Source: Medicago truncatula
Lineage: Eukaryota > Streptophyta > Magnoliopsida > Fabales > Fabaceae
NCBI RefSeq assembly: GCF_003473485.1
Contig: NC_053048.1
Coordinates: 49,535,755-49,599,754, forward strand
Direction: 5' to 3'
DNA: 64,000 nucleotides
In this document: positions 1-12,083 of the stretch, one piece after another
Layout: the number at the start of each line of letters is the position of its first letter
Numbering within the stretch: the stretch's first letter is position 1
Position numbers and translations under genes: made by a program
The notes under the pieces: model-generated
Told to the model about the DNA's origin: nothing
Database searches by the model: none
Seen by the model: only the letters and a program-made list of their open reading frames with translations

Positions 1-866
1 TAAATAAGGAAATGCATCTAAATTTTGTCCTATTACTAATTATTATGAATGAGTTATACAAGAAATACTAATAAAAATACGTGAAAATAAATAATATTTT
101 TAAATAATAATCACTCATCCATTATGTATGGTTAACCAAAATTTCTAATCGGTCAAATATCATATTTTCATTAAAAGTCCATATCATTCCATTAGGAAGT
201 AGGAGGAATTTATCTTTCTCAACTTTCTACTCATAATACCAATTTTGTGTGTTGGACAAAGTTTTGGAACATTCACACTATCCCCACTTAAAATCTTACT
301 TGGAGAATTGATCCATAGAGGAATGATGCTTGATCATTTTTGTTCTCGTTGTGGTAATTTTGACGAAGATTTGGGTCTTGTCTTTAAAGTGTACACCTGG
401 ATGAAAAATGTGTGGTTTCACTCACCTTTGAGTGTTTGATTTGAGGATTATCCCCTCTCTTTCATACCTTGGCTTGAATAGGTATTTTCTCATTCGTCAT
501 TACATCTCATCTGTTATTTCTCTATGTTACGGTATTTGCTTTGCTCTTCACAAGTCTTGTTTTGATGGGAAACAAATCCTTGTGGAGGATATTGTTTGCA
601 AGGCTTGAAATGTAGTTGATGACTACAAATTTAATGTTGAACACGCATGTAATGTAATATGTGCGGTATTGGTGTTGTTACGAGAGATTCATATGTATAT
701 GATGTAGCAACGACCACTTGGTGTGTTGAAGCCCTTCCATATTTTGATATTGGTGAGGCTTTGGGTGTAAGGTTAGCAATTCAATTTGCTCTAGATACGA
801 GGTTTTTTCAAGTGATGTTTGAAGGAGACTCTCTTGATGTGGTATGTGATTTTCACACATGTAATA

Positions 867-1252
867 TGTAACGTCTCCGCTTGGTGGGCATGTAACGCCC
901 GAGGCTGATGAGGGTGGAGAGTGGTCCGGCTCCTGGCATGCTTCTAGGCAAAATTGAATCACATCGGAATGAGAGGGATCCTGAGGCCGTGCAGGTATGA
1001 GACTGCATGATTGAAGGAAGACTTATAAGAATTGTTTGGTACTACCTATATCAACAAGATGCATTTTCTTTTTGGTAGCTCATTCCATAAGAACTCCACA
1101 GTTAAGCGTGCTTGACTTGGAGTAGTCTTTGGATGGGTGACATACCAGGAACTTTTTCGGTAAGCGTGCGGGTGAGGACAAAACACGCTGAAAAGACTCG
1201 TGTTGGTTTGTAGGGTCAGTCGGCAATGCTTAAAGTCGTCTGTGATGTTACA
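867..1252 (+). repeat. Left LTR of the Cassandra element
   Basis: The left terminal repeat starts TG and ends CA. The part from TGGTGGGCATG onward (882) aligns closely with the right repeat; the first 15 bases do not align as clearly, so the exact left edge is inferred from the TG start and the TAATA flank. Confidence 0.8.
1091..1150 (+). promoter_or_regulatory. 5S rRNA-like internal Pol III promoter region, left LTR
   Basis: About 60 bp match the internal control region of plant 5S rRNA: GAACTCCACAGTTAAGCG, then GGATGGGTGAC, in the same order and spacing as A-box, intermediate element and C-box. In Cassandra elements this region is thought to let RNA polymerase III transcribe the LTR. Whether this copy is active cannot be judged. 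Confidence 0.75.
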
Positions 1253-1310
1253 AATGGTATCAGCAGACCTCTTCCAGTACGGTGTGGTTCGGGACGAACC
1301 AAGCGGAAGT

Positions 1311-1699
1311 TGGTGGGCATGTAATACCCAAGGCTGACGAGGGCAGGGAGTGTCGCCGGTGCAAGGGGCGTGACAATGAGCAGCTCCCGACAGCTTCTAG
1401 ACGAACCGAATCACATCAGAATGAGAGGGATCCTGAGGCCGTGTAGGTATGAGACTACATGGTTGAAGGAAGGCTTATAAGAAGTGTTTGGTACTACCTA
1501 TATCAACAAGATGCATCTTCTTTTCGGTAGCTCATTCCATAAGAACTCCACAGTTAAGCGTGCTTGACTTGGAGCAATTTTGGGATGGGTGACCTACATG
1601 GAAATTTTCCGGTAAGCGTGCGAGTGAGGACAAAACACGCTGAAAAGACTCGTGTTGGTTTGTGGGGTCAGTCGGCAATCTTGAAACTGGGATGTTACA
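1311..1699 (+). repeat. Right LTR of the Cassandra element
   Basis: The right terminal repeat starts at TGGTGGGCATG and ends GATGTTACA. Compared with the left copy it has an extra stretch near 1345-1385 and scattered substitutions, which points to a fairly old insertion. The true left edge may be a few bases upstream. Confidence 0.8.
1541..1600 (+). promoter_or_regulatory. 5S rRNA-like internal Pol III promoter region, right LTR
   Basis: This is the second copy of the 5S-like block, again with GAACTCCACAGTTAAGCG and GGATGGGTGACC. The C-box-like part here is closer to true 5S rRNA (GGTGACC) than in the left LTR. Confidence 0.75.
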
Positions 1700-1930
1700 T
1701 AATCAATCTTACTTTGGTATGGAGCTTGGAGATTGCAATCGTCTTAGCTCCAATTTTAATTTCTTTTCATTGAGCCATGTTAAACGCAGTGCTAATACGA
1801 AGGCTCATTTTTTTAGGTTAAATCTGTCTTATCTTCCTCATCTATTGTTTGGATTGAGGAATATTATCCTTGTATTGCTTCTTTTGTTGTAGGTGATTTG
1901 GTTGTTTAATCAAATCTTCTTTCCGTCGGA

Positions 1931-2731
1931 AAAAACTGAAGTAAAATATAATTGTGCTCAAGTAAATAAATAAAATTTTGTCGATAAAAAAAACGTGTAT
2001 CCCTCCCAACCCATTTCTCTTTGTGCAAACTTTTAATTTTATGCGAGTTCTATGATATAAATCATCTTGGTTGTGGATTAGTATTTGAAAATCGTCTGAA
2101 ATTTCATCGATAACTCACGACCCACTTTGTTGTAGCTTCTGAAACTTTGCCACTTTTACTTGTCAATATTTGCCAAAATTAGAAGTAGATTTTTATATTT
2201 ATTTTCCGAACTTTTGTCAAATCAAAACATATCATATCACTGTCTATTTAAGTCACAAGAAAGAAGAGTCGTCCCGAACTTCTACTTTTTGTGACCGTGA
2301 GTGTCTATTTTGGTAGATCTAATTATTTAACATAAACTTCATTTATGCACACTTGTATTATTGAAAATTTTCACGTAAAGTTCGTTACATTGAAACCAGG
2401 TCTTATTATTAATTTTTTTGAAATAAAATTCGCATAAAACCCACTCAGTTAGAGTGTTGAAACTTGAAAGAATGCCTTACTTACTCTTTTTTTTTTTTTG
2501 GTAGTGTACTTACTCTCATTTCATATAGGGGAACTGACTACGCTAAATATTGCCATTTATTTTTTAAAATACATGATATTTTGAATAATTTCTGGACTAT
2601 ATTGAACATTCTTTTCTAGTCTTACTTTTACTTGACATCAACAATGGTCAAATAACATATTAAGAATTACAAAACAAAAGGATCTATAAACAGATAATGC
2701 ACAGGAAAGCTTGTTCATAAAATAAAAGATG
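1931..2731. other. AT-rich stretch, no gene seen
   Basis: Between the LINE relic and the palindromic MITE I see only AT-rich sequence with short poly(T) and poly(A) runs. No long frame, RNA gene or clear repeat boundary was found. Confidence 0.5.
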
Positions 2732-3115
2732 CTTAAATATGGAAATGGTCCCTGCAAATATCTGGCATTTTGGTTTTAGTTCCTATAAAAATATTTTTTT
2801 GGTTTTAGTCCCTGCAAATATAGAATATTTAGTTTTGGTCCTTGGTATTTTGTTTTAATCCTTGTAAAATCATTTCATATTGAAATTGGTCCCTATAATA
2901 TTCATTTTAGTCCTCATTTTGAGGGACTAAAATCAAATATTCTACATATTACAAGGACCAAATCCAATATGAATCAATTTTACAAGGACTAAAACAAAAT
3001 ACCAAGGACTAAAATCAAATTTTTTATATTTGCAGGGACTAAAACCAAAAAAATATTTTTACAGGGACTAAAACCAAAATGTCAGATATTTGCGGGGATT
3101 ATTTTCACATTTAAG
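2732..3115. mobile_element. Foldback MITE, about 384 bp, nearly one long palindrome
   Basis: The sequence folds on itself almost completely around about 2923. The left arm contains GGTCCCTGCAAATATCTG and GGTTTTAGT blocks, and the right arm carries their reverse complements (ACTAAAACC, CAGATATTTGC). The ends read CTTAAAT and ATTTAAG. There is no coding capacity. This is a typical non-autonomous foldback element; the superfamily is not certain because no clean target duplication can be told from the palindrome ends. Confidence 0.8.
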
Positions 3116-3566
3116 TCAATAAAAGACTCTACAAGAACCTGTTCAAGAGACAGACGGATGATGCAGTTGTAGTTCTAATTCTGCATACAGGATCTTCATT
3201 GAAGATTCTAAAACCATCCTTTTCATAATTACATGCATTTGATTTTGGTCATCCATTATACGCATTTCAAAACTATAAATGAATCAAGGGACAAAGTTAA
3301 GCTTGCAAGTTCGAAAGTCAATTCAAAATATTGGATGGTAATACTTCTTATATTCGCACATCCCGCACGTACATCTCATTTCTGCCTAAATTTCACCAAA
3401 CTCCAGGACAGCACTCATTACTACATGAATGAATCGATCTAACAATGGAAGGAAATTATCTTATCTAAAGAAAGCTAAATCAAACTAGTTGATCGCCAGT
3501 GACATGCTGATCCAAATTCCAAACTCTCCCATCATATTGTTGCGTGTCAATCATATTTAGAATTTT

Positions 3567-6500
3567 TCAGTTTTTGCTCCCAAATCCACGAGGAGGTTGC
3601 CTTAACGTTGAGTCTGCAAATAACCTCCTTGACTCTGCTTTCTTTCTCCTCCTTGCAGTGCCAGGTGGAGCCTGATATAGGCAGAATGCAGAAAGTAAAA
3701 GACATCAAATTTTCTGATAAAAAGCATGCATAGACAAATACAAGAACAAAATTCACAATAATGGGTTCTGCATTTTTCTTCTTTATTTCTTCTCCATAGC
3801 TTCACTAGGATGTTTTCCGGCTAAAAAAGGTGTAGAATGTCATAAATGACTCAAACCACACCCATGTTTGTGGAATCTTAATACACATTGCACTAACTTT
3901 TTAAACATGGAAGGAAATTACATTAAGATAATAGGATTCAGAATATCTTCATCCGTGGATGAAATGCACATCAGTCATACATTATAAGCATAACACCTAA
4001 GTCATGTTAAAACTACGATTAGCAAAATGGCCTGCCCGAAAGATACCTGTAGATGTGGGTTAAAATAACTAATATACTTTGCACAAACATGAAATAAAGT
4101 ACTATCTCTGGCTCATTATACGTGTTCTGTTTAGAATATTTTTTCGTCGCAAATTATGTATATTTTAAAATACCAAGACAACATTAATTATTTTTTCAAC
4201 AAATATCTCATTTAAACAGTTTATCCTCCCAAGTCCTAACTACTGCACTACCACTTTCAACTACTCCAATTAATGTAATGTCTTACTCTTTAGTAAAGGC
4301 ATTTTAGTCTAAGCACATTATTTTATTAAGAAATGAGCATTGTCTTAAACAATACTTATAATGTGATAGAAGGAGTAACTCAAAAATTGCTACAACTCAT
4401 ATATGTAGAAAATAGAATCACCTTTTCCTCTGTTTTAAGTGCTTCCTCAAGATTACTAAGTGTTGGCATCGATCCACCTTCCATTACACCCATTAGGTTC
4501 TTCATCCGAACACGCATTTGAAATAGTTGAGCTACAAGTTGGCTTACCTGACATTATAGTTGTGTATTTCTCGAAGTTAGAAAGTATAGCATCAGTATAG
4601 AAACCACAGCTTCGAAGGTCACTATGACAAAACAAGTAAAAATTTGAAAGAAAATTTATTCTACTTACCTGCTGCTCTGTTTTCCCTGAATCCTGAGCAA
4701 CTCTTTTCCTCCTAACAGGGGATTCTGCCAACAGTTCTGGCTTTTCCCTTTCCTCTGGAAATAAACAAGAAAGGTTAGTAAGCAAAATCAATTAATCCAG
4801 ATTTAACAGATATGAATGGATTGATTAGTATAAAGAAACAACCAGGGGTCATTGCTTTTATTATCACTTCCATAATCTCCAAATTCCTCTCTGCTTCTCG
4901 AATTTGAGCAGGAGTAACCTGTAAGCATGCAGATGAGATGACAAACGTGTGCAAATATATAATCAAAACTGGAAAGATAGGAAAAATGTGCAAATATAAT
5001 CGATGCTCCATTTTAAGGTTGATGGACTAAACTTGGTAAATTGCATATAATTGCCTACTTTCCTCCCAATTGCTATAAGGCACCAAATACATGAAACTGT
5101 AATAAGTAGAAATATTTAGGGATAGTTCATATGCTGGTCCACACCTTTGCCATACCAGGAATCATCCCAATGACTCGGGACACAGAACCCATTTGTGCAA
5201 CAGCACGGGTTTGCTTTAGAAAATCATTAAAGTCAAACTTTGCACTCATGATCTTCTTTTGCAGGTCCTCAGCATCTTCTTGTTGCATCTATAATAAATG
5301 TAGTTGATATGTGAACATTTTGTTTTCATTGTGTCGATGACTGTACAGAAAACAGCAAGACTTACAACTTCTTGTGCCTTCTCCACAAATGAAAGGACAT
5401 CTCCCATTCCTAGTATTCGCCCAGCCATTCGGTCGGGGTAGAAAGGTTCAAGATCTTCCATGCGTTCCCCGCGTCCTACCAACTTAATTGGCTTTCCAGA
5501 TACCTGTCATCATGGAACTACCCAATCAAATAAATTATATAAGAGAAAGGAGAGAGCTTATAATATTGTAGTAAATCAATCACATTATAGTTTTTAATAT
5601 GGTTTAGAAACATAGGCAAAATTGTCGCTTAGAAAGCAATACTCCACAGAGAGTATCATAAAATTTGTTTTGTGCCATTTTGAAGGTAAAACATCAAATT
5701 CAATGGAGATTAAGTTGTCAAAACGGTTCCTTGTGATTTCTAGCTTTATGTCAGTAAACTGATAGGAAACAATTGGTATTGAAATGAAAAATTGAAGGAA
5801 GAACATAATCTTATTAGAGAAGTCCTCTGTATACAACTCTAGGCTGATTCCAAAGCGCCTGACATCTCCCAACAAATTCGGAGTTACTCACTAACTACCT
5901 ACAAATTCCACCTTAATTCTTATTTATAAAGCCCACCCCTAACCCTTTACTAACTACTGACAGAACAGAGGCCCATACTCTGCGTCTCAAATTATAAGTC
6001 GCTTTACAATATCATTGAAACATTAATGTTACTTTTCCTATAATACCCTTAACTATTTATTACTCTTTCTTCTTTCAATTTTGGCTTGATTGATCATTTG
6101 GTCCCTTAACTTAATTTTTTTTTCGAATTGGTCCCCTAAATATTAAACGTTTCAAATGGTCCTGTATCTTTGTTTTAGTCATCAATTTTGTCATATTTTA
6201 TCAATTTTAAACCCATTAAAAAGTAGACCGTTGGATAAAGGAGGTCTATCAGATCTAACGGTGTATCACCAACACATAATTTATATTGAATTATTCCTCT
6301 TCTTCCTCATCTTCATCTTCTTCGTATAATCATCATCAACATTCATGAATCAGAAACCCAAGAAAATCAAACCAAGCAACTAACAAACACAAAATCAAAC
6401 CCAATCATCAAACTTCAACACAAAAAATCAAACTCAATCATCTCACCTCAACACAAAATATCGTGACCTGGGTTCTTCTCCTCAAATCAATTCCACTATC

Positions 6501-9500
6501 ACCCCTTCTCACATCAAATCAATTCACCCTTTCTTTCTCAATAAAACTCTTTTCAATCTAATAATCGGTTTTCGACGAACAGCAGATTGAGAAACCTTGT
6601 TTTCTTCTTCTGATTCTTCCGTCGAATCTTACTAAAGATAGAAACGGAACCTTGGTTTTCGACAAAGCAATTCAAAACCAGTACGAATTCTTGGTCCAGA
6701 GAATGGGAGTTCCTCCTCTGTATTCTCAGAGAATAGGTCAATATTTTTTTTATTCATATTTTCATTGATTAAGCCTTCATACTTCACCAGATAGCATTAT
6801 AACTATTTTAAACTTTATTGATTATTTCTTTAAGAAAAATAATTCTAATTAGCAATTACTATTTTACTGATTATTTTGTACTCAATAAGTAAACAATAAA
6901 TTTGATGTGAGAAGGGGTGACAGTGGGTTTGATTTGAGGAGAAGAACCGAGGCACCATTTTTTGTGTTGAGGTGAGATGATTGAGTTTGATTTTTTGTGT
7001 TGAAGAAGATGAAGATAATGAAGAAGAGGAAGAAAGCGATATAAGTTATGTGTTGGTGATACACTGTTAGATCCGATGGACCTCCTTTATCCAACGGTCT
7101 TATTTTTAAGGATTTTAAAATTGATAAAATAGGACCAAATTGATGACTAAAACAAAGGTAGAGGACCATTTTGAAACGTTTAATAATTAGGGGGACCAAT
7201 TCGAAAAAAAGAATTAAGTTAAAGGACCGAATGATCAATTAAGCCTTCAATTCTTTAATTTATTTTTCCTCCATTGAAACTAATGTTACTTTTCCTATAA
7301 TACCCTTAACTATTTATTACTCTTTCTTCTTTCAATTCTTTAATTTATTTTTCCTATGCCATTAATGAAGGATAATTTTGTAAAATTACTCCTAATTATA
7401 ATTTACGACTTATAATATGGGACGTAGGGACACAAAGGATCAAGCAAATACAAGAACAAAAAGGATGATAATTTTTTTTGGTCCTCATGCAACTAGAAAT
7501 CACATTTTGTAAATTAACGGGACTAACTTTCAAGAGCTCGTAATGTTGAAAATTCTGGTATAGCGGGTAACTATTGGTTAAGACGAGAACCAATGTAAGG
7601 TAGCATTGTCTGAAAGTAAAATACAAAATAAAAACATCTCATGAAAGCTAAGATAAAACAAGCAAACCTCTTTGACACTCAAAGCTGCTCCACCTCTTGA
7701 ATCACCATCTAGCTTTGTCAAGATGGCACCAGTTATTCCAATCTCAAGATTGAAAGTAGTCACCAAAGCTGTTCAATCAAAAACAAAACAGTGAAGTCGA
7801 TTTTGGGATGGTTTTGGCTGTCAGAGTATAATAACCAACATCAGGAGCATAATTATACAAAAACCTAACTAAAATATGGTTTTTTGGTTTCTAAAGGTAT
7901 CACTTGCGAGCAAATGTAAAGACCAACTCATTCGAGGATCTGGAGCGCATTCAAGAGTTGCCTCTCCCAAAAGGTGAATTTCTGTACGCATAAGTCAGGG
8001 ATTGAACCCTTGACCACATACTTAAGTTGCTTCCCCTCGGATTACACCAATTTGGTAGTAAAATATAATAATATATGTTTAATAATATGCCAGCCATTAA
8101 TTTAGAATCAGTTCATAAATATAAATAATTTATTTTTATAGAAAAATATTTTCTTTTTAATGTAAGAGTTGATACTTTAAACGTCACTTTTGAATACCTG
8201 CTGCTTCTTGCCCTGTCATAGCATCCACAACTAACAAGACTTCTGTTGGATTCAGTACCCGTTTCACATCTTTTAACTCATCCATCATTGCTTTGTCTAT
8301 CTGTTTCATAAGAAATAACAACCTTGATGAGCATAAAAGAATTTATTCAAACATTAAAAAAATCATGAAATAATTATTCATTGTAACATTTTCAGTCATA
8401 TAAAGAATTACCTGCAGCCTACCAGCAGTGTCAACAATAACCACATCAATTTTCTTCTTTTTGGCCTCTTCAAAACCTTGTTTAGCAATGTCTGATGGTT
8501 TAACATCGGTACCTGCTGTATATACAGGGACGTCCACCTGATACAAGCTATAACTAATTATAATCATCTAACTAGATGCAAATAGAGAGAATAAAGGTTA
8601 AGAGATGAGTCAAACAATGCTAATTGGATCTTGATGTTAGATGCCTGAATCCAATTTGTTAAAAAATAAGAATGCTCGCAAAATTTCTCGTGTTTCCTTC
8701 ATAATTTTTATCCAGACAGATCATTAAAATCAGTGGAAGATGCTAAAGCAGCACCTATCAAGGCTAGCATAATTCCAGTAGCCCAGGAAACACATCACTT
8801 CTAATATACTACAATGCACATTCTTCATGGTTTCATGCAACAAAAAACTATATTTAATTGAATTAAAATTACATGACTGACTATATTTAAATGTGGTGTA
8901 TGTATCATTAAAGAAATTGAAACTTGTTAACAACTTCAATGAAACAAAAATCTGGTACCTGTTTACCCAAGATAGTAAGCTGGTCGATAGCAGCAGGTCT
9001 ATAAACATCCCCGGCAACTAGCATGCAACTCTTCCCCTGAGATCAGATGAATATGAACGTTTCAATAAGGCGAAGAAGGAACCAAAAAAAGTATTAGAAG
9101 GTGATGAAGGAGATTGGAAATACACCTGTTTCTTGAAATAATTTGCTAACTTTGCACACACGGTTGTCTTCCCAACTCCCTGGAGTCCAGCCAATAAAAT
9201 GACAGTGGGCCCAGTTTTGGCAAAAGTCAATTCCGAGACCTCTCCACCCATCAATTGTACAAGTTCATCATGAACAATCTGCAAAACCCAACAATCAACA
9301 CCCATTTTGTTCTTGTATGGAACTTCAGTATTCAAAAAATAAATCTAGTTGATGTTATTTTATTTCATGCAAACAAGTTCTCTCACTTGCACAATGTTAT
9401 AAAGAAAAACCACAAATATACAGTCATTTGTGGCGACTTGTCCACTTTCTACAACAGTGAACAGTATTTAGTTGTTACAACACAGCATTTTCCACAATGA

Positions 9501-10506
9501 GTTGAGACCTCTCCATTTCCAAAAGAGGAAATGGAGTGATCCATTACAGTAGTTTTGAATATATTATATCATATAAATGTGTGTGTATATCACATGTTCT
9601 AGAAATGGGTGCATATGTAGACATAAAACTATAGCAACGGAACTCTCCATCCACAGCGTAGAATTTAAGAATATCCAATTTTACTCTTTCCTAAAAAAAC
9701 AAGAACAAAATCAGTTGAATTTAAATGCAATTTTAAGAGTATTACATAAAACATAACACAATTGAAATGAATTGACCTTAACCAATTGTTGATCGGGTTT
9801 GACTCCTCGAGTGACTCCAACACCCACAGCCTGATCAGTAACAGATTGCACAAACCTTCTTACAACAGGAAGACTTACATCAGCTTCTAAAAGAGCTCTC
9901 CTAATATCTCGCATAGGCTCCACAATATTGTCTTTGGTCAAAACCTCTGCACAAACCAAGTGAAATTAAAATCCACTAATTGTATCGTCGACACATTATA
10001 TTGAAGACATATTTGGGTGTCCAACAATACCAATACATGTAATTAAATTCAATTACTTATAAATTGATTAATGATCATTAGTATCGTCTCCGTGTGAGAG
10101 TGGAAGTTGCAAAGTAAGTAATTATAGTTGAATTGAAAAAGAGAAAGGAAGGAAAAACCTTCTCCTTTGAGTTTGTTCCAGGCAGATTCAAGACCAGTAG
10201 TTAACTGACCAAACATTTCAGCTCTGACCACAACTGGACGAATCATATCCATTCTTCTCATAGTTACGCTTTTCGACTGAACAAAACCCCATATCTCTTT
10301 CTGAAACCAAACCAAACCAAATTAGTATCTTATCTATCAATGAATGGAAGAGTAACCAATCAGAAGAATAGTAGATGACGTGGCATGCTTACCGCGAAAG
10401 AATTCCTATAAGAAAGGGAAGAACAAAGCTTGCTCGAAGAAGAGGCGGTGGTTCGGTGGTGAGAGAGTGGCGTGGACAAATGGCGGGACGCTAGTACTGC
10501 TTCCAT
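3567..10506 (-). CDS. cpSRP54: Chloroplast signal recognition particle 54 kDa protein (cpSRP54)
   Basis: This is the SRP54-type GTPase of the chloroplast stroma; with cpSRP43 it delivers light-harvesting proteins to thylakoids, and it also helps co-translational targeting. Fourteen exons join in one frame (553 codons plus stop): 10506-10393, 10300-10159, 9946-9777, 9278-9126, 9036-8959, 8537-8412, 8300-8198, 7768-7668, 5503-5366, 5288-5145, 4918-4843, 4754-4669, 4547-4422, 3671-3567. The Ser/Thr-rich N-terminus (about 1-65) looks like a plastid transit peptide and the mature part starts near [12 protein letters not shown]. The G domain shows GLQGVGKTT (173-181), DTAGR (255-259) and TKLDGD (313-318). 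A Met-rich M domain follows, with [14 protein letters not shown]. The C-terminus ends PRGFGSKN. The length is close to the usual 560 residues. Intron 8 is about 2.2 kb because of nested transposons. Confidence 0.95.
5978..7428. mobile_element. Stowaway-like TIR element (outer), interrupted
   Basis: In intron 8 of cpSRP54 the left edge reads CTCTGCGTCTCAAATTATAAG and the right edge, reverse-complemented, reads CTACGTCCCATATTATAAG, a mariner/Stowaway-like terminal repeat, with TA on the left flank. The interior is split by the element at 6083-7245. To the right of that insertion, a block of about 75 bp (ATTGAAAC..TTTCAATT) repeats the block left of it, so the outer element also holds a short tandem duplication. 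Right boundary is approximate. Confidence 0.6.
6083..7245. mobile_element. Mutator-type MITE with long terminal inverted repeats, 1163 bp
   Basis: The ends are GGCTTGATTGATCATTTGG and, reverse-complemented, GGCTTAATTGATCATTCGG. The inverted arms extend for several hundred bases (about 6083-6530 against 6890-7245). The flanks TTCAATTTT (6074-6082) and TTCAATTCT (7246-7254) form a 9-bp target duplication with one change, typical of Mutator-like elements. Open frames inside are short and look accidental. The element lies inside the outer Stowaway-like element in cpSRP54 intron 8. Confidence 0.8.
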
Positions 10507-12083
10507 CTCCACCAACTGAACTCAGTACTACTTGATGCTATCTGTGTTTGTGTTTTATCCACAACTGCCAAACTGGACTATTATCAACTGCCGTAAATTA
10601 AGGGATGCATGTTAATTAATCTAATTTACTACTTTTTAATATCAACAAAAATTTCTTCAAAAAAAATATATCAACAATTTTTTTTATTTTTTTATTTTAC
10701 AAACTGTCATTTCTTATTGTTTTTACATAAAATTGGTTTATGGGAATACAAAAATGATATTAAAAAAAGAGAAGATTATATTTGATTAGCTCATGCTGAC
10801 TTAGTATGTCTTAAGACACAAATTCAGGTGTTAAAAAAAGAAATTCAAAAAGAAGATTTATATTAAAAAGATAAATTTTTAAAATTTAATTTCTTAATAT
10901 ATGTATGTTTTAAAAACATAGTTAGCATTTTCTTATTTATTTTTCGATTCTAGATTTTAGCGGTAAAACTCACACACACTAATTACATATAATTTCTCTA
11001 AAAAACGGAGGTTAACACCTAAAAAACTAAATACATAGTATTGGAAAACCGAGGGTTACAACCTACGCCCTAACTCAACATATCAAATGTAGACCCAATT
11101 TTTATAGTTTAAGTCGTGCTTGCCGGACTTCTTTTATTTCAGACTACTAAACACAAATTGAAAGGGAGTATATAAATAAATTGAAGAATAACATGTCATT
11201 AATTGTTCATATGATATAATCAATATAAATCTATTGTTTTTATTTTTTATTTTTTACAGAAGAATAGTAGTGAAGATATTGAAGTATTGCTAATGCTAAT
11301 CTGCATATTAGCATTATCAAAAAGGACGTCACTATATGCATCTGGGAGAGATTGATATTTTAAGTGTTGCTGAATGCTGATGCAGCTATATACATATTAG
11401 TATTGCTTATACTATAATGCAGTTTATATAGACATTCTGGTTCCGGGTATATTGGTGTTTGAAATGTGGCTGATGCAATTGTTGCATCTTTGTATTTACT
11501 TGATTATAATTGTCTGTATCAGTTTAAGTATAATTTTTGTTTCAATTTACCCAGATTTGGCATCCTCATGGTGTTTTCTCCAACTTCATATCGCTATTTT
11601 TAAAGGGAGTGACAACACTGCTGCCCTACAAGGATAAACATGACTTCAAAATTAATCTAAGCAGTTTTCCACTACTTACAATAATACATTGAAACAAAGG
11701 TAACAGAAAGTAGCAATTCTCCAAATTCATCAAATTCTATAATACAGGAACCCAAAAAACAAATGTTAGAAGTCTGCATGGTTAATGAAACAGAATGAAG
11801 GACGTGGTTAAGAATCTCTCCCGAAAACATAACACAACAACACACAACAAATCAGTACTAGACATTTCCAAAATGTGGCAACGCACACAGATCTCTTTAC
11901 ACAACTTGTCATCCCATCCATTCCATTCCCTTCTCGGAAGGACGTTATGCAACGACTCCACTACGACGACATCAGCAATCATGCAACTCGCATATGCGCA
12001 AAGATTATTTGAGTACCATTTTTCTTGTCATCCATCCCATTCCCCCAGACAGCAAGATAGAAAAAACATACACCTTTACATGT
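10507..12083. other. Intergenic region between cpSRP54 start and RopGAP 3' end
   Basis: The cpSRP54 promoter should lie just above 10506 and the RopGAP 3' UTR just below 12084. The rest is AT-rich. A loose repeat of 'gctaatgctaatctgcatattagcatta'-like pieces occurs near 11290-11400. No gene was recognised. Confidence 0.5.

Larger units (their letters stand above)
867..1699 (+). mobile_element. Cassandra-type TRIM retrotransposon with 5S rRNA-like LTRs
   Basis: Two direct repeats of nearly 390 bp flank an internal domain of only about 60 bp. Each repeat holds a block resembling the core of plant 5S rRNA, including the pieces CAGTTAAGCGTGCTTG and GGATGGGTGAC. This is the hallmark of Cassandra, a terminal-repeat retrotransposon in miniature. 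Right after the first repeat lies TGGTATCAG (about 1256), a primer-binding site matching initiator tRNA-Met. The first repeat begins TGTAACGTC and both repeats end GATGTTACA. The flanks TAATA (862-866) and TAATC (1700-1704) look like a 5-bp target duplication with one change. The element codes for nothing and must move with enzymes from other elements. It sits between the two halves of a LINE RNase H domain. Confidence 0.9.
245..1930 (+). pseudogene. Decayed LINE 3' region (zf-RVT and RNase H), split by a TRIM insertion
   Basis: Three stretches read like the C-terminal end of a plant L1-type LINE polyprotein. At about 265-415 a zinc-finger-like zf-RVT segment is seen, with RGMMLDHFCSRCG and a later KNVW. 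At 659-870 the first half of an RNase H domain appears (CGIGVVTRDS, then EALGVRLAIQFAL and FEGDSLDVV). At about 1720-1890 the second half follows (NFFSLSHVKRSANTKAHFF). The two RNase H halves are separated by the Cassandra element. Several stops and frame changes lie between the pieces, so this is a relic. No poly(A) tail or target duplication was identified, so the outer limits are approximate. Family assignment is from motif order only. Confidence 0.7.

Noticed and set aside
1091-1150. A genuine 5S rRNA gene
   Set aside because: Only about half of a 120-nt 5S gene is represented, it is duplicated inside LTRs, and a primer-binding site follows; Cassandra explains it better.
1564-1892. Reading frames of about 70 codons over the right Cassandra LTR
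   Set aside because: They run across the LTR edge and its 5S-like non-coding sequence; only the part beyond 1720 matches a protein domain, and that belongs to the LINE relic.
6882-7238. Minus-strand ORF of 118 codons in cpSRP54 intron 8
   Set aside because: It lies wholly in the inverted arm of the MITE, is rich in low-complexity hydrophobic residues, and matches no family I know.
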